Shown piece by piece: positions 10,365 through 22,011 of a stretch of 64,000 bases of DNA. Positions within the stretch are counted from its first letter, which is position 1. Each line of letters starts with the position of its first letter. The position numbers were made by a program, and so were the translations under genes. Under the pieces are notes generated by a model. The model worked only from the letters and a program-made list of their open reading frames with translations, did not search any database and had not been told where the DNA came from. The stretch is from Symbiodinium natans (taxonomy: Eukaryota; Sar; Dinophyceae; Suessiales; Symbiodiniaceae): positions 230,001 to 294,000 of the forward strand of contig CAJNDS010002339.1 of the NCBI GenBank assembly GCA_905221605.1, written 5' to 3'.

Positions 10365-11256
10365 AAACAACATGTCCCAGCCTCCCAGACAACACTAGAG
10401 TCTCTAGAGCTCAGATATCCAAGCTCACAAATGAGACTAGCCGAAAGCCTGTTGACAGCCTGAGAAGCCTTTGCGACCAGGACCCTGCGTCAGGTTGCTT
10501 GGAAGATCTGGGCCCTGAGCTGCCGGGCTGATTGAGGAAAGTCCATAGGTGAGCTTAACTTTGCGCGTCGGCGTTCGCTGGACACAGGGCCAGCTTAACA
10601 AGCTTGATGGGGCCATGTCAGGAAGGTGTTCAGTTAGCTTGAACGAAGTATTCGGATGTGCAAGGCGCCTTTCATGTTCTTGAACCTGTTGACCTGATTG
10701 CAAGGTTGATGCGCTGTGTAGGCAGCTATCTCGGAGCTGCTCGGCTGCATAAGCTCGGGACTTGTGGATGTGCAACCTGTTTTGGCATTTGGGGAAGCGA
10801 GTGACTTCCAGCACCGGGAGCTGGAAGTCACAGAGGCAGGCTTGATCAGGCTTGGTTGTGTGCCAGAACACTGCATAGACGAAATGTCCGCGTCTGCCTC
10901 GGATTCTGTCAGGTTTCCCCGTTTTGCTATTACCGCGCTGCGTGCCGATTGAACGCAGAGCCGAAGGCAGAAGCTTCTTTCGTTCTGTAGCGTGCTTGAA
11001 ATGCAAGGAGGGGGGTCGGAGAAACCAAGCTGCCAGGAACTTGTGGCCCACTGGGCTGGTCTGGTGAAGCCAGACAGGCCCAACGTTTGCCCTTCATGTT
11101 GTATGCCGTCCCAGTCCGGCCACGCTCCCACGCTCAGGACTGAAGTGTATATGCTTGCAGCCTGCCCACCAGAAGATCTGGAGCAACGCCTTCTTCTTTT
11201 TGATGTTCACGTTCGTGAGGGTTACAAAGGTCAGGCTGACTTGTGAGTTCACGAAG

Positions 11257-11748
11257 ATGCTAGGAAAGTTTCATGGATTTTTCCGATGTTTTACATCCAT
11301 GCATGGCTGCCTGGCAGGCCTGCACTGCTTGTTTGAGACGAATCTGTCGTACTGGTGGAAGATGCACCCGGATGCCTATGTGGACGTGCTGTCGAGCTTG
11401 AGGAAGCACAGGGCAGCAAACCCAGAGCTGCGGGGTTTGGTTGCCGGTCTTGCAGCCAGGCTCTTACGCCACGGGCCAGACAGGCGTGCTCGACACTTTC
11501 TTCTCCGAGATGTTTTGGACTTGCTCCGATCACCTGATTTGGAGGATCAGTTCCGTGCAATGGATACTTTGAGGACCTCAGCAGCCGGCTTGGGCCGGTT
11601 CACGAGCAAGTTCAAGGCAGCTTTGAATGCGATATTGGCTCAGAAGGCCCGCAGAACAGTGGCACACAGTCAAGCCTTAAAGGCTTTCCAAAGGCTGGAC
11701 GACCTGTCCTCTCATCGCTCACTTCCGCAAGCACCACGCTCTCTTTAG
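11257..11748 (+). CDS. Conserved hypothetical protein, copy 2
   Basis: Identical in predicted protein to 3616-4107 (163 codons). The start is chosen to match copy 1. Surrounding sequence is also nearly identical, so identity alone does not prove selection. Confidence 0.55.
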   Translation: MLGKFHGFFRCFTSMHGCLAGLHCLFETNLSYWWKMHPDAYVDVLSSLRKHRAANPELRGLVAGLAARLLRHGPDRRARHFLLRDVLDLLRSPDLEDQFRAMDTLRTSAAGLGRFTSKFKAALNAILAQKARRTVAHSQALKAFQRLDDLSSHRSLPQAPRSL

Positions 11749-12262
11749 CTGCGATGTTGAGCGCGCTGTGTACATGTACAAGGCGGTCCCAGAGCTTCAT
11801 GGCGCGATTAACGATGGCAAGCACAGATGGATCTGACGCTCTGGATCTCATTCTCTGTAGCGGTTGTGGGGCGAACCATTTCCGCTTCAGGAAGCTGGTG
11901 GCTCCGAGCGGTGTTCCAGCTTGGACAAGTCCGTTTCGGTCCCCGTACGATGCGGCCTTTGCGGGTGCGGACGTGGATGATATGGACTCCAAATGACTCC
12001 AAATACCCAAGCCTGCCTGCTGTAGTGAAGTCGACAGAGGCTCGCAGCTGGCCTGCAGCGTTGAGACGGTGGAGCGAAACAAGCCAAGGTGCTGCTTTCA
12101 TGCGCTTGCTCCAGGTATGTACTAGCGTGTTCTTGCATCTGAGGGATTGCGTTGCGGGGGTGTGCCCTTCATGCGTTCTCCCTGTTGCACTTGTTTGTGG
12201 AGACGGCGCCTCTAAGAGGCCGTGCGAGTAACCACAATTTCTGGTGCTCGGGGTGGGGGGCT

Positions 12263-12290
12263 GGGGGGGGGGGGGGGGGGGGGGGGGGGG
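12263..12290. repeat. G28 homopolymer
   Basis: Equivalent of 4622-4651 in copy 2, two bases shorter. Confidence 0.95.
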
Positions 12291-13021
12291 TAATCACGTG
12301 ACTTGGGACTGCACACCTGCAACTCCAAAGCCTGAACCCCTAATCCCCAAAGGCCTAAACCCTTGCTGTTTAATTCGGGGTTTATAAGCAAAACGCGCCC
12401 GCGCCTTGGCGAGAGCAATTTCAAGCAAAAAATGTGTCTGAAACTTCAAAACAAGACCCCCTGGAAAAACACACACACACCAAACAAACGATCCTTAAAC
12501 CCAAAAGAACTGTCCAAGCAGTGCAAACCCAAATCCTGAAACCTGAACCCTAAACTTTGAACCTTGAACCCTGAAGAAGCATCAACTTGAGGCCACTTTC
12601 AGGATCCGGTGCACAAGTCTGTTGGGTTACAACCAAAGCACAATTCCAGAAAATCATGCCTGCGCTGTGGCGAGAGCACTATTTCGAACCTGAACTGCCG
12701 GAGCCATAACGCAGAAAAAACTTCCCGAACCGAAAATCGCCATTTGAAAGTTCAACATGGGGAATGAGCAAAACGTGCCCGCGCCTAGACGAGAGCGCAA
12801 ATTCGAGCAAAAAACGCGTCCAAAACTTAGCTGCGGTGATCACGAATATGTGTGTTTTACTTGGGTTTTCAGCCCACGACGCGAAAAATGTAAACACAGA
12901 ATGTGTTCAGCCACACGGCCTCTTACGGGCGCCGCCACCTTGTTTGTGCCAGCACCACCACTACCACTCCCACTGCCACTAGCACGAGCACAAGCACGAG
13001 CGCAAGCACGAGCACGAGCAC

Positions 13022-15155
13022 TACTAGTTAAGCCGCTTGAGGCTTGGTATCTTACGAGTTGCCGGTTCGGCTGTGGTTTTCCAAAGGGGGTTGGGGGCGC
13101 GTCCGGCTGGTATCGAGACCTTGCACATCCCTGCGTGCTCGCACGGGCACTCAGCCGGAACCGTCCGAAACACATCTCCCCAAGATTCCTAGATCCCAAG
13201 TTCCTTATCCCCAAGCCCTGAATCGTGATTGTAGAGGAATTTCGAAACTTTCACATCTTGCCACTGGTAGAGGTGAGCCACGGTTCGTGTTTAGGGCTTA
13301 GCTTCGGTTTAGCAACAGCACCTGTAGCCTGTGGTCTCATTCGGGGTTCACAGCTGGGTTTAGGGTTTGCCACGTGCAGCCTGATCCCAGTGATCGGTTC
13401 CAGTGGGAGGAATAGGCGGAATAGTCTCGGAATAGTATGTGTAGGTGATGTATGCAGGTGATGAGAAGATAGGTGGTGCATTCATAGGTGTGTTTAGCTC
13501 TGCGCAGCTGCGGCTCAGTGCCTCTCCTGCAAAGTGCATGACTGAGCCTTGATTTTTGTAGCCTCCCAAATAAAACCTTAACAGAGAGGGGAGAGGATGG
13601 GAGAGCTGCAAGAGACGAGAGGGCGAACTCGCACGGGCTGGCTCGCAGAAGAGCATGACTAGAGCCTGTCAGGGGGGGCAATTTAGAAAGGGTCGAGAGC
13701 GGACTTTGCTCTGAGCATCGCTCCGCGATCTTTGGAGCTACATTTTCAGCCGGTTTTTACTCTCAGTGCAACACCAGTTGGCGAAAACAGGAGCAGATTA
13801 AGATTTGATCATGTGTTGTCAGTGAGTCAGAGTGTTGTGATAATATGTGTTCAGGTGGATCTTGGGAAGGTCCAGCAGCAGAGCAGGTTAAGTGCAATGA
13901 TTTGTTTTGCAGTGACTCAGACAGTGACTCCACGGTGAGCTCCTTTTAGTGCGCTGGCAATGGGCTTCGCCGACTTGCTCCATGGCGGCTGCAACCACGG
14001 TGAACCAGCTGAGCCTCGAGTCACTTTGCTCAGCAAGACTTAATGTAACACTTCATTCAACACTTCATGCAAGACGATTTCCATGCATTGCAAGGCTCTC
14101 TCTTCTCTCTCTTCTACCTCTTGCATCATCTTGCTCCGAGGTATTCCTTCGGCGAGCTCCAGCAGGCCTTTCCCTTGTGGGCGTGCGCGATGACATAATG
14201 ACAGCTGGGCGGCAAAGCATGCTTGCTGAGGCCACCCATGACTTCTGCGACAGCCTGCGCCTAGGCCTCCGCCTTGCACGAAGCATCTAGGTGATATACT
14301 CGACGACAGTATAGACCATATATAGGACTAGAGATTAAACATTGAGCACTAGATCAAACATTGAGCACTAGAGGCCCCAAGATGTGCCCACGTCTTTTCT
14401 CGGCGTCTGAGTGTGTGTGTGTGTGTGTGTGTTTGTGTCTGTGTGTGTGTGTGTGTGTTTGCTGGGGCCAGCGAAGGAAGGGCATCCCTCGCTTGGAGCT
14501 TTCAGTTTCGGTTACTGAGCTGCAAAGTGCCTAAAAGCGGTTTGCCATTGCACATGCGAACATCCATGTATCAAAGGGCGCCAGGTGAAGCTCGTGCACC
14601 TAACGTGTGTGACGACGGCCAGCGGACGATTCATCACCATACGCTAACTCGGGTCATGACGAACGGGAGCCAGGCACAAAAGTGGCGCTGGAGGAACCTG
14701 AACACCCGCACTTGAGCCCTTGTCCGCGTCAGAGGGTGTTTGCGCAAGAGAAGGCGGCGGACGAGCTGGGAATTGTGTGTACCGCGTCGCCTGCAACGGG
14801 CCATGGCTACAACCTTTTCGGGGCTTTCCCGTGACATGACTTCACGTTCCATGGGAAGCAATGCCCAGAATTTCGATCAGTCTTTCGTAGGTATGGGGGC
14901 ATGGGCATTGGATGGCTTCTCATGTCTGCACTGCGTTGCAAGGACCCCAGAGCCAGGCCAAGTGAATTCGCGGCGTCCCATCGGGTATCGCGTATCGCTG
15001 AAGCTTCAATTGTCAGAACACGGAGAAGTCAGAAAGCAAGCAAGCACCGTCACCTTTTGTGTCCCTTTTTTGCTACTCGTCTCGCGCTTCAGCTCGGACG
15101 CCGAAAAGCCTAAAAACCCGCGTTTCTCTTTTTTCTCCTGCTCACGCTTTGCTAG
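13022..15155. other. Intergenic or upstream region of the kinase
   Basis: Contains a stretch weakly similar to 5440-5575 (about 13440-13530) and a TG microsatellite at 14411-14459. Two protein-like snippets may be exons: about 13960-14038 (GFADLLHGGCNHGEPAEPR) and about 14140-14287 (LVGVRDDIMTAGRQSMLAEA). A frame at 14790-14890 reading MGSNAQNFDQ could be the exon before the kinase glycine loop, but the splice join was not resolved. Confidence 0.4.
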
Positions 15156-18100
15156 CCGGGACCTGGCAGGCTATGGCTCCTTTGGGGGCGTCTTCCGAGG
15201 CATCCAGAAGGATGGCACGGAGGTAGCCATCAAGGCCCGTGCAAACACTGCAGTAGAGCAGAGGCAGAGCAGAGAGGGAGTCAGAGGGCTGCTCAACAGC
15301 GAACAACAGCGAATTCGAATCTATTAGAGCTTCTCCTCCCTCCCTTTGCATCGCTTCTCAGGTTTTGGATGTTGGCGACGAAGGCGGCTTTGAGGCCCCC
15401 AGGGCAAGTTTGTGTGAATGGGGCGTGCTGTGCTCTGCTGCGCAGCGCTGTGACTATCTGTGGCAGCATGCAAAGGGGGAGGGGAAGGGGGTTGAGGGGG
15501 GGGTGGGGGTGGGGGTTGCCTCTGGCGAAGCGCGAAGACTTGTCCACTCCCGCTTTCCCGCTTCAGGAGGAGGTGAGGGTGCTCAGCAAGTTTCGACATC
15601 CAAACCTGGTGATTCTCATGGGCTTTGCCCGCAACGGGTCGGGATTCCCAGAAATCACCAGGGATGCGAGAGATTTGAGCCGAGCTCGAGCACCGAAGAG
15701 ACCTGAAAGGCTGCCCCTCAACACTTTCCGAAGGTCAGACATCCAAAAGAGAGTTGTTTTTTGATAGCCGAAGAGTTCGGCGCTTCGGTGCGAGGCCCCA
15801 CCGGCTGCTCGTCTACGAGCACCTGGGGGGCGGTGACGTGTTCCGACGGCTCCAGCGGTGTGCTCAAGAGAACGTGCCCTCATTCTCAGGTCTGTCATGA
15901 AGAGAGATGATAAGAAAGAGAGATGAGAAGAAGAGGAAGGAGAGACCGAGCCCGCAAGCCCAGAAGAAAAAGAAGAACAAGACGAAGAAGAACAAGAAGA
16001 AGAAGACGAAGAAGAGGAGGAGGAGGAAGAAGAGAGAGAGAGAGTTAAAGAGACTCCAAAAGACGAGAGAGGAGGCGAGAACGCTAGAACAAGATTCAAC
16101 GTGCAGCTGTGCTGTGCGGCGCACACAGGTACCGTTCACCTGGAAGGAGCGCATCGGCGTCGCCTACGACGCCTCCTGTGGCCAAGAACTCGGACTCAGC
16201 AGTCTGTGTCAGCATGTGCACTGAGTCAGAGTCAGGTGCCTTGATTCAGCCCTCCCCTTCACTTCACCAAGTTGCTGCTAGAAGAATCCCCCAGAGAACC
16301 CCCCCGTTTGCGCGCTGCTGGCACAGAGGCCTCTCGCACCTCCACAACTCCTCACCGAAGGCTCGCCGTTTTGTTAGGCCCATGCTGGACCCACGCTGCT
16401 TGCATCATCTTGCATCATCTTGCATCTGCTTGCCCTCGGTTTTTTCGCAAACGATCCAGAGCCACGCAGCGTTGGCCCAGTAAGGCTTGGGCCTCATTCG
16501 CAAGCTCCATGCAGCACCCGCAGCAAACACCGCACCCGACCTTGCATCCTTTCTTTCTTTCGTTCAGTCGTACTCTGCACAGTACTTGGCGGGGTGAGGG
16601 GGTGAAGGGGGGGGGAAAGTTGGGTGGGATTTTTCAGCAGAAGGAGTTCAGGTCAAGCAGCCAAGCAACGCTTCATGAGAGACGCAAGCAATAAAGACCA
16701 AAAGATGCAGAGTGAGGGCGGTGTAATTGCAGAGCTCTCTAAGCTTCGACCAAAAAAAAAGAACAGAAGCTGAGCGGAGAACCGAGTGAACCGCCCATGT
16801 CATGGCAGGTGTTCCATCGCGACATCAAGTGCCCCAACATCCTCTTGGCCCCTTGGGCTCCCCATTTCAGGGATGCGGAGCGAGCGCTGCGCACGAGAGC
16901 TTGAGACCCTCTGCCTACGTAACGAATCAATGTAACATCAGCAGTAAGAAGCAAAGAAGCTGTTTACAGCCCTTGCGTGCCTTGCGTGCCACCTTCGGCC
17001 GGAATGTGGGAAAGGGCGGTCTGGATCATGTTGGCCTCTCTCCTTGGGCCCCCCCGGCTCCCCCCCTGGCCCCGTTAGGCCCCATTGGCGGGTTCTGGAG
17101 AATGCGAGCCGAGGACCGCAATGGAACTGCCAAGATCGCAGATTTCGTGCCTTGGCGGAGAGCAGGTCCGTTCTCTGAAGGAGAGATAATTAGAGGGATA
17201 GGCGGATTCGGCCGGACTCAGGGGAGCTCAGAGGCATACGAGCCACAGAGAGCCAGGGAGAGAGACCAGAGAGTCTCACTGAGGGCTTGGCGTGCTGCTC
17301 CAACCACAAGGAGCAGAAGGTGAGCCAGGTGCTTTTCACCTTGACACGTGTGTGACGTGATATGTGTGTATATTGTGTGTGCTGTGTGTTGTGTGTGTGT
17401 GTGTGTGTGATGCGTTATGTGTGAGATATAAAATGTCCGGTCTCCCCCAAGACTTACCCTTCATACGTATTTCGTACCTTTTCTCTTCTTCTTTCATCGA
17501 AAGCTGTCTGTTGCGCCGTATTCGTCATCAGTAGGGTTGCTTCTGACGTAAACATCTTACATGCCAAGCTTGTGTGGAGGCCGCCGGGACGGTGGGCTAC
17601 GCGTGCCCACACTACGTCAACCGGGGCGTGGTGACGGAGGGCAGCGAGGCTTCCCTCTCTGTTTGGTTTTCTTCTTCTTTGCTCACATCTCACATCCCAG
17701 AATATCCCAGGCCGAGAATCATCCTGAATAACTGCGGAGGTGTACTCCTTCGGCATTGTGCTCCTGGAGCTCCTGACCGCTGCTCAGCCAGCGTACTTGG
17801 CGCAGGCGCCCAGCAGCCATGCTCCGAGGCGTTGACAGGATCGGGCTGGGGCAGGGTGAAAAGCCCGGGGCCCGATTCGAAGGATCGAAGGACCCCTGTA
17901 GCCCTGCCTTGCGTTAATGAGCACTTGCAGTGTGTCAAGGGTCATGGAGGCAAGGGGAGAGGTGCCGTGGGAAGAGCTGGGAAGGGGGGCGGGGGTGGGC
18001 GGGAACACCTCACTTGAGCCTCTTCTTTGGGGGGCCCCCTCCCTCCTTCTTAGGGGCTACCGCCTTTGGAGCCCCCGCTTAAAGAAAGAGGCCCCGGATG

Positions 18101-18557
18101 GCAGCCAGCAGTACTGCTTCCTGGTCACGCGCATTGGCAACGACGTGCGCGTGGCGGTGCAGATGGCCGACCCGAAGGCGCCCTCTTCCCCGGCTCCTCT
18201 CGTCCTCGCTTTTTTTTTTTTTTTTTTTTGGGGGGTGTTCGAACGTATAAGAAGCCGGCTCGAATTATGCCCTGAGGTTTGCCCTCTCAGATGCTCTCTT
18301 GAGCTGTCTGCCGTGACTGCGCAGTGCTGTCGCATCGCTTGGGAGGCAAAGTTCCCTCCGGAGGTCGCTGCAGACTTCGCGGCGCTCGGGCTCCGCTGCA
18401 CCGAATACCAAGAGGCGCGCCGCCCCCCCGAAGAAGCACAAAGCAGGACGCCCTGAGAACAGTTTGCCAACTTTTCCGAGAGTCGGACTCAGGAGTATCG
18501 CCCCTTTTTCAGGGAGGTCGTCACGATGCTCAGGAACCTCATCGCTTCTACGGAGGC
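15156..18557 (+). CDS. RLK/Pelle-like protein kinase (spliced)
   Basis: Kinase domain spread over at least 13 exons. Approximate exons: 15156-15234 (glycine loop GYGSFGGVFRG, VAIK lysine), 15362-15394, 15567-15637 (FEEEVRVLSKFRHPNLV), 15795-15873 (HRLLVYEHLGGGDVFRRL), 16129-16180 (FTWKERIGVAYDASCG), 16329-16360, 16809-16847 (VFHRDIKCPNILL, catalytic loop), 17114-17146 (NGTAKIADF, the DFG start), 17569-17648 (GTVGYACPHYVNRGVVTEGS), 17740-17828 (VYSFGIVLLELLT), 18091-18177, 18346-18428, 18513-18557 (EVVTMLRNLI). Most junctions keep frame. Many donors are GC (after VAIK, GFE, DASC-G, SSPK, NILL, TEGSE, ADPK). The exon carrying the G of DFG and the following activation-loop residues was not found between 17147 and 17568. 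Subdomain IX has Glu (EVYSFG) where RLK/Pelle kinases have Asp. Family assignment rests on the HRDIK..NILL, GT.GY..P.Y and VYSFG motifs (TKL group). N terminus unresolved. Confidence 0.85.
15899..16050. repeat. Purine-rich AGA/GAA tract in a kinase intron
   Basis: About 150 bases almost free of pyrimidines on this strand (AAGAAGAACAAGACGAAG type). It lies between the VYEHLGGG exon and the FTWKER exon, consistent with intron sequence. Confidence 0.85.
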
Positions 18558-18637
18558 CGGGCCCGCTGGGCCCCGCCATGAGGGGCGAGGACATGTTTGG
18601 ATGCAGTGACAGCTCGGAGTGTCAGAGACTGTGCAGG

Positions 18638-19229
18638 CGCCGGCGCCGCCGCCCTGGCCGGCGCCCCAGGCGCCCCAGGCGCCGCAGGCACCGCAGACGC
18701 CGCAGCACCTCCGAGAGCTGCCGGGCTTCTCCCAGATAGCGCAGGCGCACGCCCACGCGCAGGCCCAGGCCCAGGCCGCCCAGCAAGCCGCGCAGGCTCA
18801 GGCCCAGGCTCAGGCGCAGCAGGCCGCCCAGGCCCAGGCTCAGGCCCAGGCTCAGGCTGCAGCACAGGCTGCAGCACAGTCAGCACAGTGCCAAGGCTAC
18901 CAAGGTGTGCAAGGAATGGCAGGTTACCCAGGCTACCCCGCCCTCACAGGAAGCCAAGGCCTTCCTGGGGGGTACCAGGGCTTCAACACCATCAATCCGG
19001 ACGAAGAGAGGAGGGTGCCGGTGCAGCGCCAAGCCTCCGTGCAGGAGGATCGCTTCCAAGGCGGGACTCGATATGCTCGCAACATCTCACCAAACGGTGC
19101 GCACCAAGCAGTTGATATAATGGATGAATGGGGTGCCTCACCCACGCCTCGTGCAGGCAATTCGGTGGCAAGCTCCATGCCGCCGAGTCCGAGCCGCGGC
19201 CTTCTTCCAATGACCTTCCTTGACATGAT
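18638..19229 (+). CDS. Gln/Ala/Pro-rich exon, probable kinase C-terminal tail
   Basis: In frame with the last kinase exon after removal of a putative ~80 bp GC-AG intron (18558-18637) that contains a stop. It begins APAPPPWPAPQAPQAPQAPQ, then a long Gln-Ala repeat tract (HAHAQAQAQAAQQ type), then YPGYPALTG..GLPGGYQGF and a basic/Ser region (RRVPVQRQASVQEDRF). Low complexity, so probably disordered. The frame continues open to 19452, but after about 19230 it reads a GAGAGG microsatellite and is probably intron. This could be a separate gene, but frame and spacing favour the kinase. Confidence 0.6.
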
Positions 19230-20117
19230 CACGAATGATAAAGAGAGGGAGAGGGAGAGGGAGAGGGAGAGAAACCGATGGAGGTGCGTAAGGTGCAACG
19301 TGCCCTGCCGCTTCAAGCCGATGTCTTCACAACGCTTCTTTCCTCCTCTTTCCTCCTCCTTTCCCCCTCGGCTTCCGACTGAGGCGCGCAGATGGCCATG
19401 CGGGCGACCTCGGCGCGGGCGCTGCTCTGGAGCCTGGAGCCGCCCGGCTTAGGGGCTTCGCAGAGGGGTCCCGCTAGGCCGGTTTGTTCCTACAAGCTTT
19501 GGGCTGGCAGGTGACTGCACTGTAAGGGTTGTGCAGCCGAAGCCGAGGTGTGTGAAGTCGGAGTGTGCGGGTGACCTCTCCTCCAAGCCCAAGGCGTGAA
19601 GAGAGGGAGAGAAGGGGAGAAGGGGAGAAGATGAAGTTGAAGAGACGAGAGGAAGAACGAGTGCCGTTTCGTGGCGCCAGCGCGGCAAGCTACCTTCCAT
19701 TCTGTTCGCTCTTCCGCTCGGGGGCCACGTGTCAGGATCAAAGAATCCTGGTGCACTGGAGGGAAGTGGCCGGATCGCTGCAGCGCGGTGGCACTGGACA
19801 CAGGGGACACATGTGCTCTAGACCTGAGTGCAGTGGTGCGCACCCATATGCCACACAGAATGTGCCCAGAAAGATGTGCGTTTTTAGCCAGGCCCATGTA
19901 TCGTTTCGGGCGCCTTTTCCAAAGCGACTTCTGCCGGATGATGCTCCCAGCCCGAGGCCTCAGAGAGAATCCGCGACAGAGGGAGGTTCCCCGGCTTAAG
20001 CGCGAGCCCCCCCCCCCCCCGCCCTCCCAGTTTTGTCCAATGTTGTTTTGACGGTCTTCTCGCGCAGTAAGGACGAGCACTTCCACTCACAGGTCTCTCG
20101 TGAGCACTTCCAGATCT
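19230..20117. other. Unassigned region after the kinase
   Basis: GAGAGG microsatellite at 19240-19272 and an AGGGGAGAA tract near 19600-19635. A possible small exon follows GCGCAG at 19391 (MAMRATSARALLWSLEPPGL). It might complete the kinase or belong to the next gene. Confidence 0.35.
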
Positions 20118-21978
20118 GGGCGGCGTTCTCAGACCCCCCGCCCCTCTTTCGATGTCCCACCTCCCTCTGATGAGCTCGCTGAGGCGGAGGAGTGGCCCGA
20201 CGTGGGCTTCCAACTGCAGGGCCGGCCCTGCTCCTGCCCCTCGGTTGGACATCTGTGGGGGGGAGCATGGGCTGGTTACACAATGAGTTACACAATGAGT
20301 TACACAATTTGTTCTGCATATGGTTACACTGTTACACCATGCTCTCGCTCTCGCCCACTTCTTGCCTGCAGTCTTCCTCACGAACTACGGCACTGTCGGG
20401 ACCATCGTGGATGGCCAAGTGCTGGACACCCGCGGGCAGCATGCCGTGCTCCATGACGGCCCGCCCGGTAGAGAGAGAGAGAGTGGGCGCAGAGTGAGCT
20501 GAGTGAGTGAGCTGAGTGAGTGAGCTGAGTGAGTGAGCTGAGAGCGAGTGATCTCTGAGAGAGAGAGCCTGAGCCGCGAGGGAGCCGCGTCGCCCTGCTG
20601 CGACGCGTCGTGGACAAGGGCAGGGAGTCCAAGGCAAGGGAAGCGCAGAAGGGAGGGAATGGAAGGGGATCAGAGCCGGAAGCGCAGCGGCCGCCAGCGT
20701 GAAGTTTAAGTGCCGAAGCGGAATCTCAAAGCCTCCGCACAGGGATGTTCTGACTCACGAGGGCTTTTCTGGTGCTTCTTTTGGTGCTGGTGCTGAAAAA
20801 GAAATAGCATGACAGATAATAAATAGCAGATCTGATACGAAAGACCGGAAGTTGCGCCGATTCTAGAGTGCGAAGCCCAGCTGCGCTCTCTTTGCTCTCT
20901 TTTTGCCACTGTGAACTAGGCAATTTGGCCCGTCAGGTGGAGTTCCTGGAGTTCAAGTTCCGTCTGGACGGGCCTGGAACTTGGTTTCCTTATAAAGGAG
21001 TTAGCCGACTTGTTGCGACTTTCCAGCTTTTTTCGTCGGCATGCTGGCTTGGTCTTGCAAACAGAGGCGCTCTGTGTTTAAAGCTTAGAGGGTCGTGGAT
21101 GCGTGGATGTCGATTGTCTCCTCGCAAGGGGAGGGCACAGCGATAAATGGCAGCAGTAGCACAGCTTGTGCATCCAAGCCGCAGCCAAGATCTATCTTGA
21201 TGGATGCAGATGCCATGGGCCTGAGCTGACATGGATGAGTTCTTCCATCCTGCTTTCCTGTTCGCCCGTATGCAGTTTCGCAAGCCCGCACAGCTCACTG
21301 AGGACATCTACCAGTCCCTGCCAGCCGCTCGAAGAACTTCGGGGACTCCGCCTGCTGGGGAAAAGCTGTGTCTACAAAGAGCCACAGGGTCTTAAGCCAA
21401 CTCACCACACTTGATGTGCAGGAGCTGTGAGGCACCCTCATCGCCTTTGGCTGCAGGTCCGAGTCTTAAACTGCAGCACGCACTTTGAGCCCTCCTGCAG
21501 CGGGTGTTTTTCAGCGTGGCTTCGTGCGTTTCAGCTGCGTAGAGTTTTGCAAAAAACTTTTCGCTTGAGCTCGTTGTGTAGCTCGCAAAGGAAGAGCGCA
21601 CGCGTCCTGCAACAACGACGGGGGATAGGTGATCGGCCATGGCCACTTCGCCGCTCCCGTCCGGGGTTTGGAATTTTTCCCTGTGTTTCGACCGCAACCT
21701 GTCGGGAGTTGTTGTAACCACGGATCCCCCAGCTTCCCGGAACATGGTTTTGGGAAAACTTCACGAGTCGACTCCCTTTGAGCCCATGCGACTTTTGAGA
21801 GATGCGATATGCGTTACGCGTAGCACTTGTTAAAATAATGCGGTCCTGCAGTCAACAGTGTTGGTCCGTGGGGCTGGCGTCTTGACTTCTCAAGCTTCGA
21901 GACTTGGACCTTGACGTATCATGCGGAAGGCCAAGGTAGCATCTTGGCCCGCATGACTCGACGATCATATCTGCAGAG

Positions 21979-22011
<33 letters not shown>

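Larger units (their letters stand above)
9921..13021 (+). repeat. 3.1 kb direct duplication, copy 2
   Basis: Second copy of 2242-5361 in the same orientation. The match ends at 13021. Weaker similarity resumes between 5440-5575 and about 13440-13530 (shared GGTGATGTAT words and a CTCTGCG...GCGGCTCAG block). The original duplication may therefore have been longer, with about 400 bp since replaced. Confidence 0.95.

Noticed and set aside
19240-19275. Glu/Arg repeat at the end of the QA-rich frame
   Set aside because: Coded by a GAGAGG microsatellite; more likely intron or 3' flank than protein.
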